From positions 1 through 5,802 of the forward strand of contig DXVY01000113.1 of the NCBI GenBank assembly GCA_019417145.1: a DNA stretch of 5,802 bases, read 5' to 3'. This document shows, piece by piece, positions 3,463-5,802 of this stretch. The notes beneath the pieces are model-generated. The model saw only the letters and a program-made list of their open reading frames with translations. It did no database searches and was not told the origin of the DNA. Position 1 is the stretch's first letter; the number at the start of each line of letters is the position of its first letter. Source of the stretch: Clostridiales bacterium. GTDB lineage: Bacteria > Bacillota > Clostridia > Oscillospirales > Acutalibacteraceae. The position numbers and the translations under genes are program-made.

Positions 3463-4209
3463 ATGTTGGCTGAAGAAAGATTTCGCATCATATTGGACAC
3501 CCTAGCAAAGAAAAAGGCGGTCAGCGTTACGCAGCTGTGCGAAATGATGCACATTTCCGAGGCGACGGCTCGACGCGATCTGAATTTCTTGGCCAGGCAG
3601 GGCAAGCTGGCCAAGGTACACGGCGGCGCTGTGGCGGCCGATCGGCAGTATGAGGCGGAGGAACCCAGTGTGGCGGCCAAAGCCCGATTGCAGGTGGAGG
3701 AAAAGGACCGCATTGCGCGATACGCCGCCGCGCAGATTCACGACGACGATCTGGTTTTCCTGGACGCGGGCACCACAGTGCTGCGGATGGCGGAATACCT
3801 GGGCGATTCCAAGGCCACCTTTGTGACCACCGGCATATCCTGCGCCCGTCGGCTGGTCAAGAAGGGATTGCGGGCCTATGTGATCGGCGGTCTGCTCAAG
3901 CCGGGGACCGAAGCCATTGTGGGGGGCGCCGCGCTGGAATCCATGCAAAGCTATAATTTCACCAAGGCATTTCTCGGCATCAACGGCATCGCCAAGGAGC
4001 AGGGCTTTACCACCCCGGACACCGAGGAGGCCTGCATCAAGGCAAAGGCGGTGGAAAAGGCCTATATGTCCTATGTGCTGGCCGATTCCACCAAGTTTGG
4101 AAGAGTGGCGGCCGTCACCGTATGCGGGCTGGACAAGGCCTGTATCCTGACAGACCGGCTGCCCGACGAGTCCTATCGGCAATGCGCCGTCATCAAAGAA
4201 GTGGAGTGA
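3463..4209 (+). CDS. fruR: DeoR/GlpR-family repressor of the fructose operon
   Basis: A 248-residue DeoR-family regulator of normal length. The N-terminal winged helix-turn-helix (about 5-56) contains VSVTQLCEMMHISEATARRD (20-39) and ends in the family hallmark KLAKVHGGAV (48-57). The C-terminal DeoR sensor domain (about 75-235) has the phosphate-binding DAGTT (101-105), GGLLKPGTEAIVG (142-154), KAFLGINGI (168-176), EQGFTTPDTEEA (179-190) and ADSTKFG (207-213). These domains bind sugar phosphates. From the adjacent fruK and fruA the ligand is probably fructose-1-phosphate, relieving repression. The start at 3463 is set by GAGGTGA. It is first in the operon, 7 nt before fruK, and its stop lies within fruK's ribosome binding site. 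The exact regulon is inferred, since DeoR proteins for other sugars look similar. Confidence 0.92.
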   Translation: MLAEERFRIILDTLAKKKAVSVTQLCEMMHISEATARRDLNFLARQGKLAKVHGGAVAADRQYEAEEPSVAAKARLQVEEKDRIARYAAAQIHDDDLVFLDAGTTVLRMAEYLGDSKATFVTTGISCARRLVKKGLRAYVIGGLLKPGTEAIVGGAALESMQSYNFTKAFLGINGIAKEQGFTTPDTEEACIKAKAVEKAYMSYVLADSTKFGRVAAVTVCGLDKACILTDRLPDESYRQCAVIKEVE

Positions 4210-4216
4210 TCACAAT

Positions 4217-5119
4217 ATGGTGTATACGGTTACCTTCAATCCGGCCATTGATTATGTGGTCCGCATGGAGGCGTTCTATGCCGGCAGGGTCAACCGCACC
4301 TCCCAGGAACTGGTGCAGTTCGGCGGCAAAGGGGTCAATGTCTCCACCGTTCTTCGCAACCTGGGCGTGGAAAACACCGCCCTGGGCTTTGTGGCCGGCT
4401 TCACGGGCAGCGCCATCGAGGAGGGGCTGCGGCGGGCGGGGGTACACACCGACTTTATCCATCTGCCCGCCGGCCTCACCCGTATCAACGTGAAAATAAA
4501 GGCCGGGCAAGAGACCGAAATCAACGGCCGAGGACCGGATATACGGCCGGAGGATATAGACGCTCTCTTCCATAGGCTGGACCGCCTATCCGCCGGCGAT
4601 TATCTGGCGCTGGCCGGCAGCATTCCCGCCGCCCTGCCCGACGACATTTACGAACAGATTCTCAAACGGCTGGAGGGACGAGGCGTGCATACGGCGGTGG
4701 ACGCGGAGGGCAATCTTCTGGTTAAGGTTCTCCCCTATCGCCCCTTCTTGATCAAGCCCAATCATCTTGAGCTGGGCGCTATCTTCGGCCGGGAGCTGAA
4801 AAACGACCAGGAGATACGGGCATGCGCCAAGGCGCTTCAGGAAAAAGGCGCGCGCAACGTGCTGGTGTCCATGGCCGGCGACGGCGCCATCCTGCTGGAT
4901 GAGACCGGCGCATTCCATAAGATCGGCGTGCCTGCCGGCAGGGTCAAGAACTCGGTGGGCGCAGGAGATTCCATGGTTGCCGGGTTCCTGGCCGGCTGGT
5001 TTGCTTCAGGAGATTACGGCAGAGCCCTGCGCATGGGCGCTGCCGCCGGCAGCGCAACCGCCTTTTCCGACGGACTGGCCACACGGGATGAAGTGCTTGC
5101 GCTGATGGATACATTTTAA
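4217..5119 (+). CDS. fruK: 1-phosphofructokinase (PfkB family)
   Basis: FruK phosphorylates fructose-1-phosphate with ATP to fructose-1,6-bisphosphate, which enters glycolysis. The 300-residue ribokinase-fold protein opens with VTFNPAIDYVV (5-15). It has the first PfkB signature FGGKGVNVS (35-43), the lid and substrate strand TEIN (100-103), LAGSIP (132-137), IKPNHLEL (179-186) and the second signature NSVGAGDSMVAGF (245-257) with the catalytic base Asp251 and the GAGD anion hole. The C-terminal AFSDGLATRDEV (283-294) is typical of the 1-phosphofructokinase branch rather than tagatose-6-phosphate kinase, although the two are close. GGAGTGA (4203-4209) is 7 nt upstream and overlaps the fruR stop. 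The gene lies between fruR and fruA, which supports the fructose assignment. Also known as pfkB. Confidence 0.95.
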   Translation: MVYTVTFNPAIDYVVRMEAFYAGRVNRTSQELVQFGGKGVNVSTVLRNLGVENTALGFVAGFTGSAIEEGLRRAGVHTDFIHLPAGLTRINVKIKAGQETEINGRGPDIRPEDIDALFHRLDRLSAGDYLALAGSIPAALPDDIYEQILKRLEGRGVHTAVDAEGNLLVKVLPYRPFLIKPNHLELGAIFGRELKNDQEIRACAKALQEKGARNVLVSMAGDGAILLDETGAFHKIGVPAGRVKNSVGAGDSMVAGFLAGWFASGDYGRALRMGAAAGSATAFSDGLATRDEVLALMDTF

Positions 5120-5137
5120 ACGAAAGGAGTATTAAAA

Positions 5138-5802
5138 ATGCGTATTGTAGACCTGCTGCAACCCGCGCGTATAGCCCTACGGACAGAGGCTGCCGATAAG
5201 GCGGCGGCCATAGACCTACTGGTGGATCTCCAGGACAAGGGCGGCGCGCTGGCCGACAAGGCGGCCTATAAGGAGGCCATTTTGGCGCGGGAATCCCAGA
5301 GCAGCACGGCCATCGAGGCCGGCATCGCCGTCCCCCACGCCAAATCCGACGCCGTATCCCGCCCCAGTTTAGCGGCCATGACCCTCAAGAAAGGTGTGGA
5401 TTACGGCGCCATGGACGGCGCTCCCTCCGATCTTTTCTTCATGATCGCGGCCCCCATGGACGGCGATTTACACCTGGAAATTTTATCCCATCTCATGGTC
5501 CTGCTGATGGACCCGGCATTCACGGCGGGGCTTCGGGCGGCCGAGACGCCCCAGGCCTTTATGGAGTTAATCGACCAATTTGAGCGCGCAAAATACGGCG
5601 AGCCGGACGATCTGCCCTCCACGGCGTCCGGAAACAAATCGGAGGGAAAAGACGGCTATCGCATTCTGGCCGTCACCGCCTGTCCCACCGGTATCGCCCA
5701 TACTTACATGGCTGCCGAGGCTCTGGAGAAGGCCGGCCGGCAGCTTGGAATCACAGTGAAGGTGGAGACCGACGGCAGCGGCGGGGCTAAAAACGTGCTG
5801 AC
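5138..5802 (+). CDS. fruA: PTS fructose transporter, EIIA and start of EIIB (cut by window edge)
   Basis: The frame stays open to the right edge, giving 221 residues. Residues 1-150 are a fructose-type EIIA domain (PTS_EIIA_2): STAIEAGIAVPHAKSD (56-71) carries the phosphorylated His67, and HLEILSHL (112-119) supplies the companion histidine region. A low-complexity linker (about 151-172) leads into EIIB, where VTACPTGIAHTYMAAEAL (179-196) contains the phospho-accepting Cys182. The following VETDGSGGAKN (209-219) is the usual ETQGSxGxxN strand with Asp for Gln. The phosphate passes from HPr to His67, then Cys182, then to fructose, which enters as fructose-1-phosphate. The membrane EIIC domain should follow outside the window. 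AAAGGAG (5123-5129) is 8 nt before the ATG. The gene starts 18 nt after fruK, so the three genes form one operon. Confidence 0.94.
   Translation, partial: MRIVDLLQPARIALRTEAADKAAAIDLLVDLQDKGGALADKAAYKEAILARESQSSTAIEAGIAVPHAKSDAVSRPSLAAMTLKKGVDYGAMDGAPSDLFFMIAAPMDGDLHLEILSHLMVLLMDPAFTAGLRAAETPQAFMELIDQFERAKYGEPDDLPSTASGNKSEGKDGYRILAVTACPTGIAHTYMAAEALEKAGRQLGITVKVETDGSGGAKNVL

Noticed and set aside
3502..4182. A 226-codon minus-strand frame opposite fruR.
   Set aside because: A shadow created by GC-rich codon use in fruR; no promoter, ribosome binding site or recognisable motif.
1..5802. Search for CRISPR repeats, insertion-sequence ends, tRNA or rRNA genes, and a defence or mobile system.
   Set aside because: No regularly spaced repeats, transposase or integrase motifs, or RNA gene signatures were seen; most genes are core metabolism and stress control.

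Overview
The window looks like chromosomal DNA of a GC-rich member of the Clostridia (Firmicutes/Bacillota). The evidence is a ctsR-mcsA heat-shock operon with CtsR-type operators, AGGAGG-like ribosome binding sites, an rsmD-coaD pair followed by a coiled-coil gene, a tiny Cys-rich hydrophobic protein of a kind I associate with Clostridia, and a fruR-fruK-fruA fructose operon. Genus cannot be fixed from this sequence.

Layout, left to right. (1) 1-634, minus strand: the first 27 codons of mcsA, the complete ctsR, and a promoter framed by a perfect 15-bp inverted repeat that forms two CtsR operators. (2) 678-869, minus: a 63-codon orphan ORF. (3) 870-1103: a divergent intergenic region with several GC palindromes, a TACAnnTGTA site and a possible sporulation-type -10. 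(4) 1104-1250, plus: a 48-residue protein with 11 cysteines and one hydrophobic segment, followed by hairpins and a very strong bidirectional terminator (1348-1385). (5) 1404-3115, minus: a three-gene operon rsmD, coaD and a coiled-coil protein, with a clear sigma-A promoter, ATGA stop/start overlaps at both junctions, and its own terminator. (6) 3116-3373: intergenic, no convincing gene. (7) 3350-5802, plus: TTGA repeats and an extended -10 promoter, then fruR, fruK and the start of fruA, which runs off the right edge.

How the genes work together. CtsR represses its own operon, and McsA belongs to the McsA/McsB/ClpC control and protein-quality system that relieves this repression. RsmD modifies 16S rRNA and CoaD makes dephospho-CoA; they share a transcript with the coiled-coil protein, whose role is unknown. 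FruA imports fructose as fructose-1-phosphate, FruK converts that to fructose-1,6-bisphosphate for glycolysis, and FruR, a DeoR-type repressor, is the expected sensor of the sugar phosphate.

No mobile element, CRISPR array, tRNA or rRNA was seen. Most of the window is ordinary core genome. The least explained parts are the two small ORFs and the palindrome-rich region between them, 678-1342.
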